A DNA stretch of 64,000 bases. It comes from Pelagibius sp. Its GTDB lineage: Bacteria; Pseudomonadota; Alphaproteobacteria; Kiloniellales; Kiloniellaceae. The notes under the pieces were generated by a model. That model did not search any database and was not told where the DNA came from. It worked only from the letters and a program-made list of their open reading frames with translations. The position numbers were made by a program, and so were the translations under genes. Shown piece by piece: positions 16,934-26,214 of the stretch (position 1 is the stretch's first letter; every line of letters begins with the position of its first letter). The stretch lies in assembly GCF_028281305.1 (NCBI RefSeq), contig NZ_JANQKD010000015.1, forward strand, positions 88,154-152,153, given 5' to 3'.

Positions 16934-17935
16934 TTACTCGCCGGTGATCGCTTCAGCACCGACCTTTTCGATCAGAGCCTGGTGACGCGCCAGTTGCTGA
17001 TCGTGGAAGGCGGCCAGATCGGCGCCGGCAACCCAGCTCTCGCACATCAGGCCTTCTTCCTTGCAGTAGCTCTGCCACTGCTCGGAATTGAAGACTTTCT
17101 CGAACAGGCTGATGTACCACTCCTGGGCTTCGCTCGACATGCCCGGAGGCGCGTTGAAGGAGCGCTGCATGAAGTAGACGATGTCATGCCCCAGCTCCTT
17201 GCTGGTCGGCACGTCCGGGAAAGCCCCCAGCCGCTCGTCGGTAAACTGGACCAAAGGACGGCTCTGGCCGGCACGGTAGAACTGCATCTGCTCCGATGGA
17301 TTGTTCACCGTCGAGGCAATGTGCTTGCCGATCAGGTTCTTGGCAACAGTGCCCCCGCCCGGGAAGGGAATGTAGGTGATGTTGTCGATGCCGAACTCGG
17401 CCTGGAGCATGGCGAAGAGGATGGAGTCCTCCTGCCCCTTGCCGGTGCCGCCGACGTTCCAGTTGTCCGCCGCCTTGACCGTTTGGACCCAGTTGTCCAG
17501 CGAATCGATACCGCTGTCCGAGGTGACCCAAAGCTGGAACGTATCCAGCGCCATAAGACCGATCGGCGTGAACTTGGTCACGTCGACGCCCAGGCCCTGG
17601 TTGATGATCGGTGTGGTGTAGTAGCTGTTGAGCGTCACCAAGACGGTGTGATCGTCGCCGGCCTTGTCCTGCAGGTAGCGCAGAGCCTCGGCGCCCGAGC
17701 CACCCGGCTTGTTGATCGGGATGAAAGGTCTCGGGGACAGGTCGTTCTGGTCGATGATGCCCTGGATCAGCCGCGCCAGCTGGTCGGCACCGCCACCGGT
17801 GCCTGCCATGATGATCATCTCGACGGGCTTCCTGGGCTCCCACGCCTGGGCTTCGGAGATCGTTGCACCTGACACTGCGACGCCCATTGTCAAAGCCAGC
17901 ACGCCGCCAGCTAGAATTCCTCTGGTAACTCTCAT
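16934..17935 (-). CDS. tctC: Tripartite tricarboxylate transporter substrate-binding protein TctC
   Basis: Periplasmic Bug-family receptor, 333 residues. A cleavable signal peptide is visible (GILAGGVLALTMGVAVSGATISEAQA). The mature part starts WEPRKPVEMIIMAGTGGGADQLARLIQ, the ligand-loop region of Bug proteins, followed by NKPGGSGAEALRYLQDKAGDD, TPIGLMALDTFQLWV and WNVGGTGKGQEDSILFAMLQ. It is the first gene of tctCBA, with a 538-base upstream region holding a FadR-type operator. The ligand is unknown; in this cluster oxalate or a related C2 acid is the best inference. Confidence 0.92.
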   Translation of the reverse strand: MRVTRGILAGGVLALTMGVAVSGATISEAQAWEPRKPVEMIIMAGTGGGADQLARLIQGIIDQNDLSPRPFIPINKPGGSGAEALRYLQDKAGDDHTVLVTLNSYYTTPIINQGLGVDVTKFTPIGLMALDTFQLWVTSDSGIDSLDNWVQTVKAADNWNVGGTGKGQEDSILFAMLQAEFGIDNITYIPFPGGGTVAKNLIGKHIASTVNNPSEQMQFYRAGQSRPLVQFTDERLGAFPDVPTSKELGHDIVYFMQRSFNAPPGMSSEAQEWYISLFEKVFNSEQWQSYCKEEGLMCESWVAGADLAAFHDQQLARHQALIEKVGAEAITGE

Positions 17936-18080
17936 GTTTGATTACCTCCCGGTATTCTTGTCGGACAGGCCGCCAGGGTATTCCCCATTAGGTTGAAAAC
18001 CCAGCAATAAATGTCGTTGAGCCTTATCCTTTTTTTAATCTTCACAAATCACCGCTCTTGCAGCGCAAACACATGGTGTG

Positions 18081-18090
18081 TGGTATACAA
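18081..18090. promoter_or_regulatory. Putative GntR/FadR-type operator upstream of tctC
   Basis: TGGTATACAA fits TNGTNNACNA, one base from the perfect palindrome at 14592. It lies about 146 bases before the tctC start. AATACC follows immediately, giving a second weak half-site. Confidence 0.6.
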
Positions 18091-18123
18091 AATACCGCGG
18101 GTTAGGCGTCAGGTCCACTGTTC

Positions 18124-18240
18124 TCATCGCTGCAATAAAGTTTCAGTGGAATTGCTGCAGCGCAATATTGACGAATGCGTCAGCAATCGCTGTGCAAAGT
18201 CTCTTCTTTTCAAAACATTACCAATAGATGTCTTGTTCAT
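18124..18240 (-). CDS. 38-residue small ORF with a strong Shine-Dalgarno site
   Basis: Minus-strand ATG at 18240 is preceded by TTAGGAGGTGAAGCA, the best ribosome site in this region, and opens a 38-codon frame (MNKTSIGNVLKRRDFAQRLL...). The KRRDF segment resembles the start of a twin-arginine signal, but no hydrophobic stretch follows. It could be a regulatory leader peptide ahead of tctC or the 5' remnant of a decayed exported-protein gene. Not in the ORF track because of its length. Function unknown. Confidence 0.35.
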   Translation of the reverse strand: MNKTSIGNVLKRRDFAQRLLTHSSILRCSNSTETLLQR

Positions 18241-18473
18241 TGCTTCACCTCCTAATTTCGACTACCCGGCCTTCCTCGAATGACTTTCCCAAGCAAAGCG
18301 GGATGCTAGGCCCTTTGGGAGATCGGCATCAAGCGTGACGCTGCCGGCCAGCGGGATGCCGCCGAAGCCCTGCCAAAACTATACTGCTGGTTGATAAGAC
18401 TGCGCCGGCTCTTACAACTTAAAGGTGAAGCACAGCACAGCGATGGGCGTAAGCGGATGCTGCGAAAGCCCGG

Positions 18474-19334
18474 TCAATGCATAAACAGAATGGGCAGATC
18501 TGTGTGGTCGACAACGTACTGGGTCACCCCGCCGAGGATCAACTCGCGCTGCCGGCTCTGTCCATAGGCGCCCATCAGCAGGCAGTCGCAGCCAAGTCGG
18601 CGCGCCGAATCGAGCAGCGTCTGGGCAACCGCCGCGGACTTGGCGGTGAACCGCTCGCAAGCGGACGTCACGCCGTGCGTGTCGAGATAGATCTTTGCTT
18701 CCTCGACCGCGACCGGAAGCTTCGAGTCTTCGGGCGCCAGCAAGGTGACCGCCTCGGCCTCTCTCAGAATCGGCAGGGCCGTGGTCATCGCACGTGCCGC
18801 CTCCCCGCTGCCGTTCCAGGCAATGGCCACCCGCGCGCCCAGGGATTCGACGGGACGCGGGGGGCACATGAGGACCAGCTTGCCGGATTCGAGCAGCGCC
18901 GCCTGCAGGGTGTTGAGCCCGAGATTCCGGTCCCGGTCCGGCTGGGCGACCGCGATGAGGTCGGCCAACCGGCCGCGCCGGCCGATGATGTTCGCCTGCT
19001 TGCCGGTCGCCTCGCGCCAGGTGGCCGAGACGCGGTCCGCCGGCCAGGGAAAGCCATCGACTTCCGCAATGTCCCGCCTGGAGCAGTAGTCGTCGAACAG
19101 CTTACGGATCTGGCCTTCCTCCTCATCCGCCAGGGCCGTGGCCGACGTCGTGATGGTCTTCATCAGGCTGGCTGGAATCGGTACGCCGTAGGGGATCATG
19201 TCTTGTGGCTTGGGGCGGCAGTGCAGCACTTCCAGATGAGCGACATGACGCTTGGCCAAAGCCCAGGCATGATCCAGTACTCCCTCGCCCAGGCCATCGC
19301 CACGCACCGGCACCAGGATTGTTCGGACAGTCAT
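18474..19334 (-). CDS. Tandem universal stress protein (UspA, two domains)
   Basis: 286-residue cytoplasmic protein with two UspA folds. Domain 1 starts MTVRTILVPVRGDGLGEGVLDHAWALA. Domain 2 (about 160-286) reads ARVAIAWNGSGEAARAMTTALPIL and ends LGCDCLLMGAYGQSRQRELILGGVTQYVVDHTDLPILFMH, where GAYGQSRxRE-GGVT corresponds to the ATP-binding G-2x-G-9x-G(S/T) region. ATG at 19334 is preferred over the track's 19388 because GGGAGAGG lies just upstream and the fold begins there. It sits 138 bases after ftfL, between the formyl-transfer genes and the transporter; its role in the cluster is unclear. Confidence 0.85.
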   Translation of the reverse strand: MTVRTILVPVRGDGLGEGVLDHAWALAKRHVAHLEVLHCRPKPQDMIPYGVPIPASLMKTITTSATALADEEEGQIRKLFDDYCSRRDIAEVDGFPWPADRVSATWREATGKQANIIGRRGRLADLIAVAQPDRDRNLGLNTLQAALLESGKLVLMCPPRPVESLGARVAIAWNGSGEAARAMTTALPILREAEAVTLLAPEDSKLPVAVEEAKIYLDTHGVTSACERFTAKSAAVAQTLLDSARRLGCDCLLMGAYGQSRQRELILGGVTQYVVDHTDLPILFMH

Positions 19335-19472
19335 TTCGCACCTCTCCCTGCCAGCAGGTCCCGGGGGCTCACACATCCGCCGAGACATTTAACACCGACA
19401 GTGAGCGGTCTTAACGACTTCTGCCCGCCGACGGCGCGAACTGCAAAGCTCCTTGGCTCTTTCTAACAGGCC

Positions 19473-21146
19473 CTAGAACAGACCTTGAATCAATCCCGCC
19501 TTGTCGAGCGCAATGCTGTTGGCAGCAGGCACCCGCGGCAGGCCCGGCATAGTCATGATTTCGCCGCAGATGACGACGATGAAGCCGGCGCCGGCGGACA
19601 GGCGAACCTCGCGGATCGGCACCGCATGGCCGCTGGGCGCGCCGCGCAGGTTCGGGTCGGTCGAGAAGCTGTACTGGGTCTTGGCCATGCAGACCGGCAG
19701 ATCGCCGTAGCCCGCATCCTCCCACTGCTTCAACTGATCGCGGATCTTCTTGTCGGCGATGGCCTCCTCGGCGCCGTAGATCTCATTGGCGATGGTATTG
19801 ATCTTCTGGAACAGGGGCATGCCGTCTTCGTAAAGCGGCTTGAAGGCGGCCTTGCCGCCGTCGAGCAGGCCGACCACCTTGTTCGCCAGCTCCTCGGTGC
19901 CTTCCGAGCCCTTGCCCCAGTGTTCGCAGACCACCGCGTCGACGCCGAGCGTCTGGGTGAACGCCTGGATCGCCGCCAGTTCGGCCTCGCTGTCCTTCAC
20001 GAAGCGGTTGATGGCCACCACAGCGGGCACACCGAACTTGGCCACGTTGGCAATGTGCCGGCCGAGGTTCTCCAACCCCTTCTTCACCGCTTCGACGTTC
20101 TCGTCGCCGAGGGCGTCCTTGGCGACGCCGCCGTGCATCTTCAGCGCCCGCACGGTGGCGACGATGACAACCGCTTCCGGATTGAGCCCGGCCTTACGGC
20201 ACTTGATGTCGAAGAACTTCTCGGCGCCAAGGTCGGCGCCGAAGCCGGCCTCGGTCACCACATAATCGGCCAGCTTGAGGGCCGACTTGGTGGCCGAGAC
20301 CGAGTTGCAGCCATGGGCGATGTTGGCGAAAGGACCGCCATGGATGAAGGCCGGGTTGTTCTCCAGCGTCTGCACCAGGTTGGGCATCAGCGCATCCTTC
20401 AGCAGAACGGTCATCGGGCCTTCGGCTTTCAGATCGCGCGCATAGATCGGCTTGCGGTCGCGGGTGTAGGCAACCACGATGTTGCCCAGGCGCGTCTGCA
20501 GATCCTCCAGTCCGTCGGCCAGGCAGAAGATCGCCATGACCTCCGAGGCCACGGTGATGTCGAAGCCGGTCTGGCGCGGAAAGCCGTTGGCGACCCCGCC
20601 GAGCGACGTCACTGTGTCGCGCAGCGCCCGGTCGTTCATGTCCAGCACTCGGCGCCAGGAGACCCGGCGCTCGTCGATGCCCAGCTCATTGCCCCAGTAG
20701 ATGTGGTTGTCGATCAGCGCCGAGAGCAGATTGTGCGCGGAGGTGATGGCGTGAAAGTCGCCGGTGAAATGGAGGTTGATGTCCTCCATCGGGACCACCT
20801 GGGCGTAGCCGCCGCCGGCTGCCCCGCCCTTCATGCCAAAGCAGGGTCCCAGCGAAGGCTCGCGCAGGCAGATCATGGCCTTCTTGCCGATCCGGTTGAG
20901 ACCGTCGCCCAGACCCACGGTGGTGGTGGTTTTGCCCTCGCCGGCCGGCGTCGGCGAGATCGCGGTCACCAGGATCAGCCGCCCGTCCCCCTTGGACTTC
21001 AGGGACTCCAGATAGTCGAAGCTGACCTTCGCCTTGCTGGGACCGTACTGCATCAGAGCGTCGGCGGGCATGTCGAGCTTGGCACCGATCTCGGTGATCG
21101 GCTTCATACTGGCTTCGCGGGCAATTTCGATATCGGACTTGGCCAT
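19473..21146 (-). CDS. fhs: Formate--tetrahydrofolate ligase
   Basis: Also named ftfL. ATP-dependent activation of formate to 10-formyl-THF, the entry of formate into one-carbon assimilation. 557 residues, full length. Seen: the P-loop [67 protein letters not shown] (highly diagnostic), [25 protein letters not shown], and [20 protein letters not shown]. In this cluster it directs part of the formate derived from oxalate to biosynthesis, while the formate dehydrogenase oxidises the rest. It lies 93 bases downstream of the formyl-THF-hydrolase-like gene. Confidence 0.97.
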   Translation of the reverse strand: MAKSDIEIAREASMKPITEIGAKLDMPADALMQYGPSKAKVSFDYLESLKSKGDGRLILVTAISPTPAGEGKTTTTVGLGDGLNRIGKKAMICLREPSLGPCFGMKGGAAGGGYAQVVPMEDINLHFTGDFHAITSAHNLLSALIDNHIYWGNELGIDERRVSWRRVLDMNDRALRDTVTSLGGVANGFPRQTGFDITVASEVMAIFCLADGLEDLQTRLGNIVVAYTRDRKPIYARDLKAEGPMTVLLKDALMPNLVQTLENNPAFIHGGPFANIAHGCNSVSATKSALKLADYVVTEAGFGADLGAEKFFDIKCRKAGLNPEAVVIVATVRALKMHGGVAKDALGDENVEAVKKGLENLGRHIANVAKFGVPAVVAINRFVKDSEAELAAIQAFTQTLGVDAVVCEHWGKGSEGTEELANKVVGLLDGGKAAFKPLYEDGMPLFQKINTIANEIYGAEEAIADKKIRDQLKQWEDAGYGDLPVCMAKTQYSFSTDPNLRGAPSGHAVPIREVRLSAGAGFIVVICGEIMTMPGLPRVPAANSIALDKAGLIQGLF

Positions 21147-21239
21147 CGTTTTTTCTGCCTGATTTCAATTGATTGCTGTCTGTAACGGTTCCCCGCGCCG
21201 CGCCAAGACGGGCCGGGGCAAGGCGCTGGATAGTGTTGG

Positions 21240-22154
21240 CTAGGTCCCGAGCTTGGCGCCGACGCTGAGGCCGGCCTTGGCCGCATAGTCCCCGGCGGAG
21301 ATCTTCTTGTCGTCGTGCGGGCGCACCCGATCGACACGGATGGCGCCGCCGCCGGCGGCCACTGTGAAGCTGCCGTCCTCGGCGGCGATAACGCTGCCCG
21401 GATCGCCCGCACCTTCGACCTTGCCGGAGTCGAAGATCTTCACCTCGTTGCCGTTGAAGGTGGTCCAGGCGCCCGGTTGGGGGTTGGTCCCGCGTATCAG
21501 GTTGTAGACCTCGTCCACCGGCTTCGACCAGTCGATCTGGGCGTCCGCCTTGCGGCACCAGCTCTCGTAGGTCTTCTTGCTGTGATCCTGAGGGATCGAC
21601 GGTGCCTTGCCGTCGCGCACCAGATCGACAGCCTCGACCATGGCGTCCACACCCATGGGGAAGAGCTGGTTGAAGTAGAGCGTGCCCAGCGTGTCGTCGG
21701 GACCGATCTCGACCGTCTTCTGCAGCAGCACCGGGCCCTCGTCGAGCCCTTCGTCGGGCCAGAAGATCGTCAGGCCGGTTTCCTTGCGGCCCATGATGAT
21801 CGGCCAGTTGATCGAGCTTGGGCCGCGGTGCAAAGGCAGCAGCGAGGGGTGGTACTGGATCGTGCCCTTCTCCGGAACGTCGAGCACCGGCTGGGGCACG
21901 AAAAGCGTCACATAGGCCATGACGCAGAGGTCCGGCGCGAAGGAGCGCATCAGTTCCTCGGCCTCCGGCGTCTTCCAGGACGCGGGCTGGTGCAGCGGCA
22001 GGCCCTTCTCCAGGGCGAACTCCTTCAGGGGATCGGTCGGCCGCCCCTCCTTATCGGGGGCGCAGAACACCCCAACCACATTCTCCCCACGCTCCAGAAG
22101 CTTCTCGAGCACGGCCTTGCCAAAGGCCTGCTGGCCATGGACGACAATCCGCAT
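21240..22154 (-). CDS. Stand-alone formyl-THF hydrolase/formyltransferase domain protein
   Basis: 304 residues, formyltransferase fold (Fmt/PurU/ALDH1L1-N family). It most resembles the N-terminal hydrolase domain of 10-formyl-THF dehydrogenase: MRIVVHGQQAFGKAVLEKL, VVGVFCAPDKEGRPTDPL, IQYHPSLLPLHRGPSSINWPIIMG, IFWPDEGLDEGPVLLQK, and a C-terminal Fmt_C-like part (NLIRGTNPQPGAWTTFNGNEVKIF). Catalytic His102 and Asp138 are spaced 36 apart, as in the ALDH1L1 domain. Position H-2 is Gln100, where Fmt and PurU have Asn and ALDH1L1 has Ile. No aldehyde dehydrogenase or carrier domain follows. Between frc and ftfL, it could move formyl groups between THF and CoA, or simply hydrolyse 10-formyl-THF. 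It is not the housekeeping Fmt by context. Confidence 0.8.
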   Translation of the reverse strand: MRIVVHGQQAFGKAVLEKLLERGENVVGVFCAPDKEGRPTDPLKEFALEKGLPLHQPASWKTPEAEELMRSFAPDLCVMAYVTLFVPQPVLDVPEKGTIQYHPSLLPLHRGPSSINWPIIMGRKETGLTIFWPDEGLDEGPVLLQKTVEIGPDDTLGTLYFNQLFPMGVDAMVEAVDLVRDGKAPSIPQDHSKKTYESWCRKADAQIDWSKPVDEVYNLIRGTNPQPGAWTTFNGNEVKIFDSGKVEGAGDPGSVIAAEDGSFTVAAGGGAIRVDRVRPHDDKKISAGDYAAKAGLSVGAKLGT

Positions 22155-22255
22155 GCCTGCCTGTTTCCCCCGTGTATTGGCCGTGCCTCAGAAAGGACGG
22201 TGTGATCAACGACGATTCCCGCCGGATCGGCTGATCCGGCGGCGACACTCTTCGG

Positions 22256-23533
22256 TCATTCAGCGGCGGCCTGCTCCGGCAGATCGCCCAGGGCCCCGCT
22301 GGCCCAGGTCTCCTGGATCTCGTCCTCGGAAAGCCCAAGGACCTGGCTCAGGATCTCGTTGGTGTGCTCGCCCAGCAGCGGCGAGCGGGTCACCTCGGCA
22401 GGCGAGTCCGACAGTTTGACGGGATTGCCCACAGTCAGGTACTTGCCGCGCTCCGGGTGGTCGACCTCGACGATGGTGCCGGTTTCCCGAAGGCTCGGCT
22501 CCTCCGCCAGCTCCTGCATCGAGAGGATCGGCCCGCAGGGAATGTTCAGCGGGTTGCAGGCCTCCATGACCTCGAACTTGGTCTTGGTCTTGGTCCAACC
22601 CTCGATGGTGTCGAAGATCTGCGGGATCTTGTCGAGCCGGGCCTCCGGCTTCGCATAGCCCGGGTCTTCCTTCCACTCCGGCTTGCCGATCAGATCGCAG
22701 ATGTTGCCCCAGACGGCGGCCTGGGTGATGAAGTAGACATAGGCGTTGGGGTCGGTCTCCCAGCCCTTGCACTTGACGATCCAGCCGGGCTGACCGCCGC
22801 CGGAATCGTTGCCGGCCCGCGGCGTCGCTTCGCCGAAGGGAATGCCCTGGCCGAACTGGCTGTATTCCTTCAGAGGCCCATGCTGGAGGCGCTGCTGATC
22901 GCGCAGCTTCACCCGGCAGAGGTTCAACACCCCGTCCTGCATGGCGGCCAGCACACGCTGACCCTTGCCCGACGTCTCGCGATGGAACAGCGCCGTGACG
23001 ATGCCCAGAGCCAGGTGGAGGCCGGTGCCGGAATCGCCGATCTGCGCGCCGGTCACGGTCGGCGGCCCGTCCAGGAAGCCGGTGGTCGAAGCGGCGCCGC
23101 CGGTGCATTGGGCAACGTTCTCGTAGACCTTGCAGTCCTCGTAAGGCCCGGGGCCGAAGCCCTTGACGGAGGCGTAGATCATCCGCGGATTGATCTTCTG
23201 CACCTGCTCCCAGCCGAAGCCCATGCGGTCCAGCGCACCGGGGGCGAAGTTCTCCACCAGCACATCGCAGGACTGTACCAGCTTGGTCAGAACCTCCTTG
23301 CCCTTCTCGCTCTTGGTGTTGAGCGTGATGGAGCGCTTGTTGTGGTTCAGCATGGTGAAGTAGAGGCTGTCGACGTCCGGGATGTCGCGCAACTGGCCGC
23401 GGGTGGCATCCCCCACACCAGGCCGTTCCACCTTGATGACGTCGGCGCCGAACCAGGCCAGAAGCTGGGTGCAGGTCGGCCCGGACTGAACATGGGTGAA
23501 GTCCAGGATGCGTACGCCTTCGAGAGCTTTCAT
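22256..23533 (-). CDS. frc: Formyl-CoA:oxalate CoA-transferase
   Basis: Class III CoA-transferase exchanging CoA between formyl-CoA and oxalate, giving oxalyl-CoA and formate; cytoplasmic. 425 residues, matching Frc of oxalotrophs. Seen: [33 protein letters not shown], the catalytic Asp in [17 protein letters not shown], the glycine loop [14 protein letters not shown] (the GGGQ loop specific to Frc), and [16 protein letters not shown] at 23533 has AGGAG upstream. It lies 42 bases after oxc, so the two are very likely co-transcribed and form the core oxalate degradation cycle. Confidence 0.95.
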   Translation of the reverse strand: MKALEGVRILDFTHVQSGPTCTQLLAWFGADVIKVERPGVGDATRGQLRDIPDVDSLYFTMLNHNKRSITLNTKSEKGKEVLTKLVQSCDVLVENFAPGALDRMGFGWEQVQKINPRMIYASVKGFGPGPYEDCKVYENVAQCTGGAASTTGFLDGPPTVTGAQIGDSGTGLHLALGIVTALFHRETSGKGQRVLAAMQDGVLNLCRVKLRDQQRLQHGPLKEYSQFGQGIPFGEATPRAGNDSGGGQPGWIVKCKGWETDPNAYVYFITQAAVWGNICDLIGKPEWKEDPGYAKPEARLDKIPQIFDTIEGWTKTKTKFEVMEACNPLNIPCGPILSMQELAEEPSLRETGTIVEVDHPERGKYLTVGNPVKLSDSPAEVTRSPLLGEHTNEILSQVLGLSEDEIQETWASGALGDLPEQAAAE

Positions 23534-23575
23534 ACCGTGCTCCTGTATTCTGAAGTTTGACTCGTTGGAGCTGGG

Positions 23576-25321
23576 CTACTTCTTGGCAACCACGCTCTGC
23601 GGATTGAGATTGCCGATGCGGCCGCTTTCCGTGCCTGCCGCTTCGTCGATGACCGCGTTCACCAGGGCCGGCCGGCCGGAGTCCATGGCCTCGTTGACCG
23701 CGCGGCGCAGTTCATCGGGCGAGGTCGCGTAGTACCCGGCGCCGCCGAAGGCCTCCATCATCTTGTCGTAGCGCGCATCCTTGACGAAGACAGTGGTCGC
23801 CGCGTCCGCGCCGCCGGTCGGGTTGACGTCGGTCCCGCGATAGATGCCGCCATTGTTGAAGACCACCACGCAGATGGGCAGGTTGTAGCGGCAGATCGTC
23901 TCGATCTCCATGCCCGAGAAGCCGAAGGCGCTGTCGCCCTCGCCGGCCAGCACCGGCAGCCCGGTCTCAACCGCCGCCGCGATGGCCTGGCCCATGCCGA
24001 TGCCCATGACGCCCCAGGTTCCGACGTCCAGGCGCTTGCGGGGCTTGTACATGTCGATGATGCTGCGCGCGAAATCGAGGGTATTGGCCCCTTCGTTCAC
24101 GAGAACGGCGTCCGGCCGCTCGGCGATGATGGTCCGCAGCACGCCCAGGGCGCCGTGAAAGTCCATCGGCACGTTGTTGTTCTGCAGCCGCGGCGCCATG
24201 CGCTCGATGTTGGCGTCCTTCTTCGCCCTGACGGCCTCGGTCCAGTCGGCGGGCGGCGGGGTCCAGCCATCGCCCATCGCCTCAAGCAGGGCGGAGACGC
24301 AGGAGCCGATGTCGCCCACCAGCGGCGCGGCGATCTCGACGTTGCTGTCCATCTCCTTCGGCTCGATGTCGATCTGGACGAACTTCTTCGGCGCGTTCCC
24401 CCAGGTCTTGCCCTTGCCGTGGGAGAGCAGCCAGTTGAGCCGCGCACCGATCATCAGGACGACATCGGCCTCCTTCAGCACCAGGGAGCGGGCCGGGCCG
24501 GCCGACTGGGGATGGGTGTCGGGCAGCAGGCCCTTGGCCATGCTCATCGGCAGATAGGGAAAGCCGCTTTTCTCGACCAGGGCGCGGATCTCTTCGTCGG
24601 CCTGGGCGTAGGCAGCCCCCTTGCCAAGGACGATCAGGGGCCGCTTGGCGCCCTTCAGCACCTCCAGCGCCCGCGCGACGGCCTCCGGCGCCGGCAACTG
24701 GCGCGGCGCGGCGTCGACGACCTTCACGAGGGACTGTTGACCGGCTTCCGCGTTCATGACCTGACCCAGCAGATTGGCCGGCAGGTCAAGATAGACACCG
24801 CCGGGCCGCCCGGACACCGCCGAGCGGATGGCCCGGGCAATGCCGATACCGATGTCCTCGGCATGCAGCACGCGGTAGGCCGCCTTGCAGAGCGGCTTGG
24901 CAATGGCGAGCTGATCCATCTCCTCGTAGTCTCCCTGCTGCAGGTCGACGATCTCCCGCTCGGAAGACCCGCTGATGAGGATCATGGGGAAGCAGTTGGT
25001 GGTGGCGTGGGCCAGGGCCGTCAGGCCGTTGAGAAAGCCCGGCGCGGAGACCGTCAGGCAGACCCCGGGCTTCTTGGTCAGAAAGCCGGCGATGGCAGCG
25101 GCGTAGCCGGCATGCTGCTCGTGGCGGAACGACAGGACCCGCATGCCCTCGGCCTGCATGTAGCGGCCAAGGTCCGTGATCGGGATGCCCGGGACGTTAT
25201 AGATGGTGTTGATGCCGTTGAGCTTCAGCGCGTCGATGACGAGGTGAAAACCGTCGGTCAGGGCCTCTGACTCGGCGGCTTGTTCCACGGTGGCATCAAG
25301 GCTCTGTACGGATGCTGACAT
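23576..25321 (-). CDS. oxc: Oxalyl-CoA decarboxylase
   Basis: Thiamine-diphosphate enzyme converting oxalyl-CoA to formyl-CoA and CO2. 581 residues with three TPP-enzyme domains: the N-terminal domain with catalytic Glu in [37 protein letters not shown]; the central domain ([30 protein letters not shown]); and the C-terminal ThDP site [37 protein letters not shown] (GDS...NN). NNGGIYRG and the length match Oxc rather than acetolactate synthase. GGGAG precedes the ATG. It is the first enzyme gene after gntR. Confidence 0.95.
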   Translation of the reverse strand: MSASVQSLDATVEQAAESEALTDGFHLVIDALKLNGINTIYNVPGIPITDLGRYMQAEGMRVLSFRHEQHAGYAAAIAGFLTKKPGVCLTVSAPGFLNGLTALAHATTNCFPMILISGSSEREIVDLQQGDYEEMDQLAIAKPLCKAAYRVLHAEDIGIGIARAIRSAVSGRPGGVYLDLPANLLGQVMNAEAGQQSLVKVVDAAPRQLPAPEAVARALEVLKGAKRPLIVLGKGAAYAQADEEIRALVEKSGFPYLPMSMAKGLLPDTHPQSAGPARSLVLKEADVVLMIGARLNWLLSHGKGKTWGNAPKKFVQIDIEPKEMDSNVEIAAPLVGDIGSCVSALLEAMGDGWTPPPADWTEAVRAKKDANIERMAPRLQNNNVPMDFHGALGVLRTIIAERPDAVLVNEGANTLDFARSIIDMYKPRKRLDVGTWGVMGIGMGQAIAAAVETGLPVLAGEGDSAFGFSGMEIETICRYNLPICVVVFNNGGIYRGTDVNPTGGADAATTVFVKDARYDKMMEAFGGAGYYATSPDELRRAVNEAMDSGRPALVNAVIDEAAGTESGRIGNLNPQSVVAKK

Positions 25322-25419
25322 CTTTGATTGCTCCCAAAAAAGAACGCTTCGCCTTGGCGACTTGGTTTCTGTATGGACCTTGTTCGGCTCCGCCCCTGTG
25401 ACGCGACGACTGCCTTACC

Positions 25420-25467
25420 CAGTCGAGGGCTCACTCAGTCGAGGCCTCATTCAATCGAGATAATCGA
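25420..25467. repeat. Three degenerate 16-bp tandem repeats at the gntR 3' end
   Basis: CAGTCGAGGGCTCACT, CAGTCGAGGCCTCATT and CAATCGAGATAATCGA follow each other without gaps. The last copy carries the gntR stop codon region. Possibly replication slippage or binding sites in the gntR-oxc gap. Confidence 0.5.
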
Positions 25468-26140
25468 CGTGCGCCTCGATGTGCGCCGCCAGATTCAAAG
25501 TGTGTTCGCGCACTAGGCGCTCCGCGAGTTCAGTATCGCGGGCTTCCAGCGCCTCGATAATGTGCAGATGGTCGATGATCGACCGCTTGGCCCGGTCCTG
25601 TTCCGAAATCGTCCGGGCCCGGATACCCTTCATGTGAATGAACAGGCGATCGGCGGTTTCCTTCAACAGAGCGCAGCCGCTGAGCTCCAGGATCGACTGA
25701 TGAAACTCGATGTTGCGGTCCGAGTACTCGTCGATGTGCGCCTGGACCTGCCCGTTCTCGAAAGAGGTGAAAAGCTTGCGCAAGGAGGCGATGCCCTCGT
25801 CGGAGGCATTCTGGGTGATCAGCCGGGCGGCCATGCTTTCCAGCGCCGCCCAGACCGTGATCATCTCCAGGATCTCCTTGCGCGACTTGCGGACGATAAA
25901 GACGCCGCGGCGCGGAATGACGGTAACCAGCCCTTCCTGCTCCAGGCGCGCCAGAGCTTCACGGATCGGCGTACGGCTGATGCCGAGCTGCTCGGAGAGC
26001 TGCCGCTCGTCCAGCTTCAACTGGGCGTCGTCGGCATAGATGTTCATGGAGGTTATGCCGTCACGCAGCGTCTCGTAGATGTGCTCCTTCAAGCTGAAGG
26101 TCGTCTCGATCGGCTTGACTTCGAGCTTGTTCGGCAGCAT
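25451..26140 (-). CDS. GntR family regulator, FadR subfamily (FCD domain)
   Basis: 229-residue repressor-type regulator. The N-terminal winged helix has LDERQLSEQLGISRTPIREALARLEQEGLVTVIPRRGVFIV, the GntR signature. The C-terminal all-helical FCD domain includes DRNIEFHQSILELSGC and a His-rich end (HLHIIEALEARD...REHTLNLAAHIEAH) that fits the metal/ligand-binding site. The track begins at a TTG at 26224, but that start overlaps the operator; ATG 26140 (MLPNKLEVKPIETTF) gives the normal family length, although its ribosome site is weak. It heads the oxc-frc array and has a candidate autoregulatory operator about 75 bases upstream. Likely effector: oxalate, oxalyl-CoA or formyl-CoA (inference). 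Confidence 0.88.
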   Translation of the reverse strand: MLPNKLEVKPIETTFSLKEHIYETLRDGITSMNIYADDAQLKLDERQLSEQLGISRTPIREALARLEQEGLVTVIPRRGVFIVRKSRKEILEMITVWAALESMAARLITQNASDEGIASLRKLFTSFENGQVQAHIDEYSDRNIEFHQSILELSGCALLKETADRLFIHMKGIRARTISEQDRAKRSIIDHLHIIEALEARDTELAERLVREHTLNLAAHIEAHVDYLD

Positions 26141-26214
26141 CGGCGGGGTCGGTCCGTTCCGTCGTGGCAAGGGCCAGACGCTGCAGCGGGCTTTGGCGCT
26201 CGGCGTCTGGTTCT

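Larger units (their letters stand above)
17936..18473. other. 538-base AT-richer intergenic region upstream of tctC
   Basis: Visibly AT-richer than its surroundings between about 18000 and 18270. It contains a FadR-type operator core (18081-18090), a 38-codon minus-strand ORF with a near-perfect ribosome site (18124-18240), and presumably the tctC promoter. I found no tRNA, known riboswitch or transposon end. The plus-strand ORF at 18011-18283 in the track has no ribosome site and no recognisable protein features. Confidence 0.6.

Noticed and set aside
18011-18283. 90-residue plus-strand ORF in the AT-richer gap
   Set aside because: No ribosome site, odd composition, and it runs against the strand of all neighbours; the minus-strand 38-codon frame is better supported.
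21240-22154. Housekeeping methionyl-tRNA formyltransferase
   Set aside because: No def gene adjacent, sequence closer to the ALDH1L1 hydrolase domain (YHPSLLPLHRG), and located among oxalate genes.
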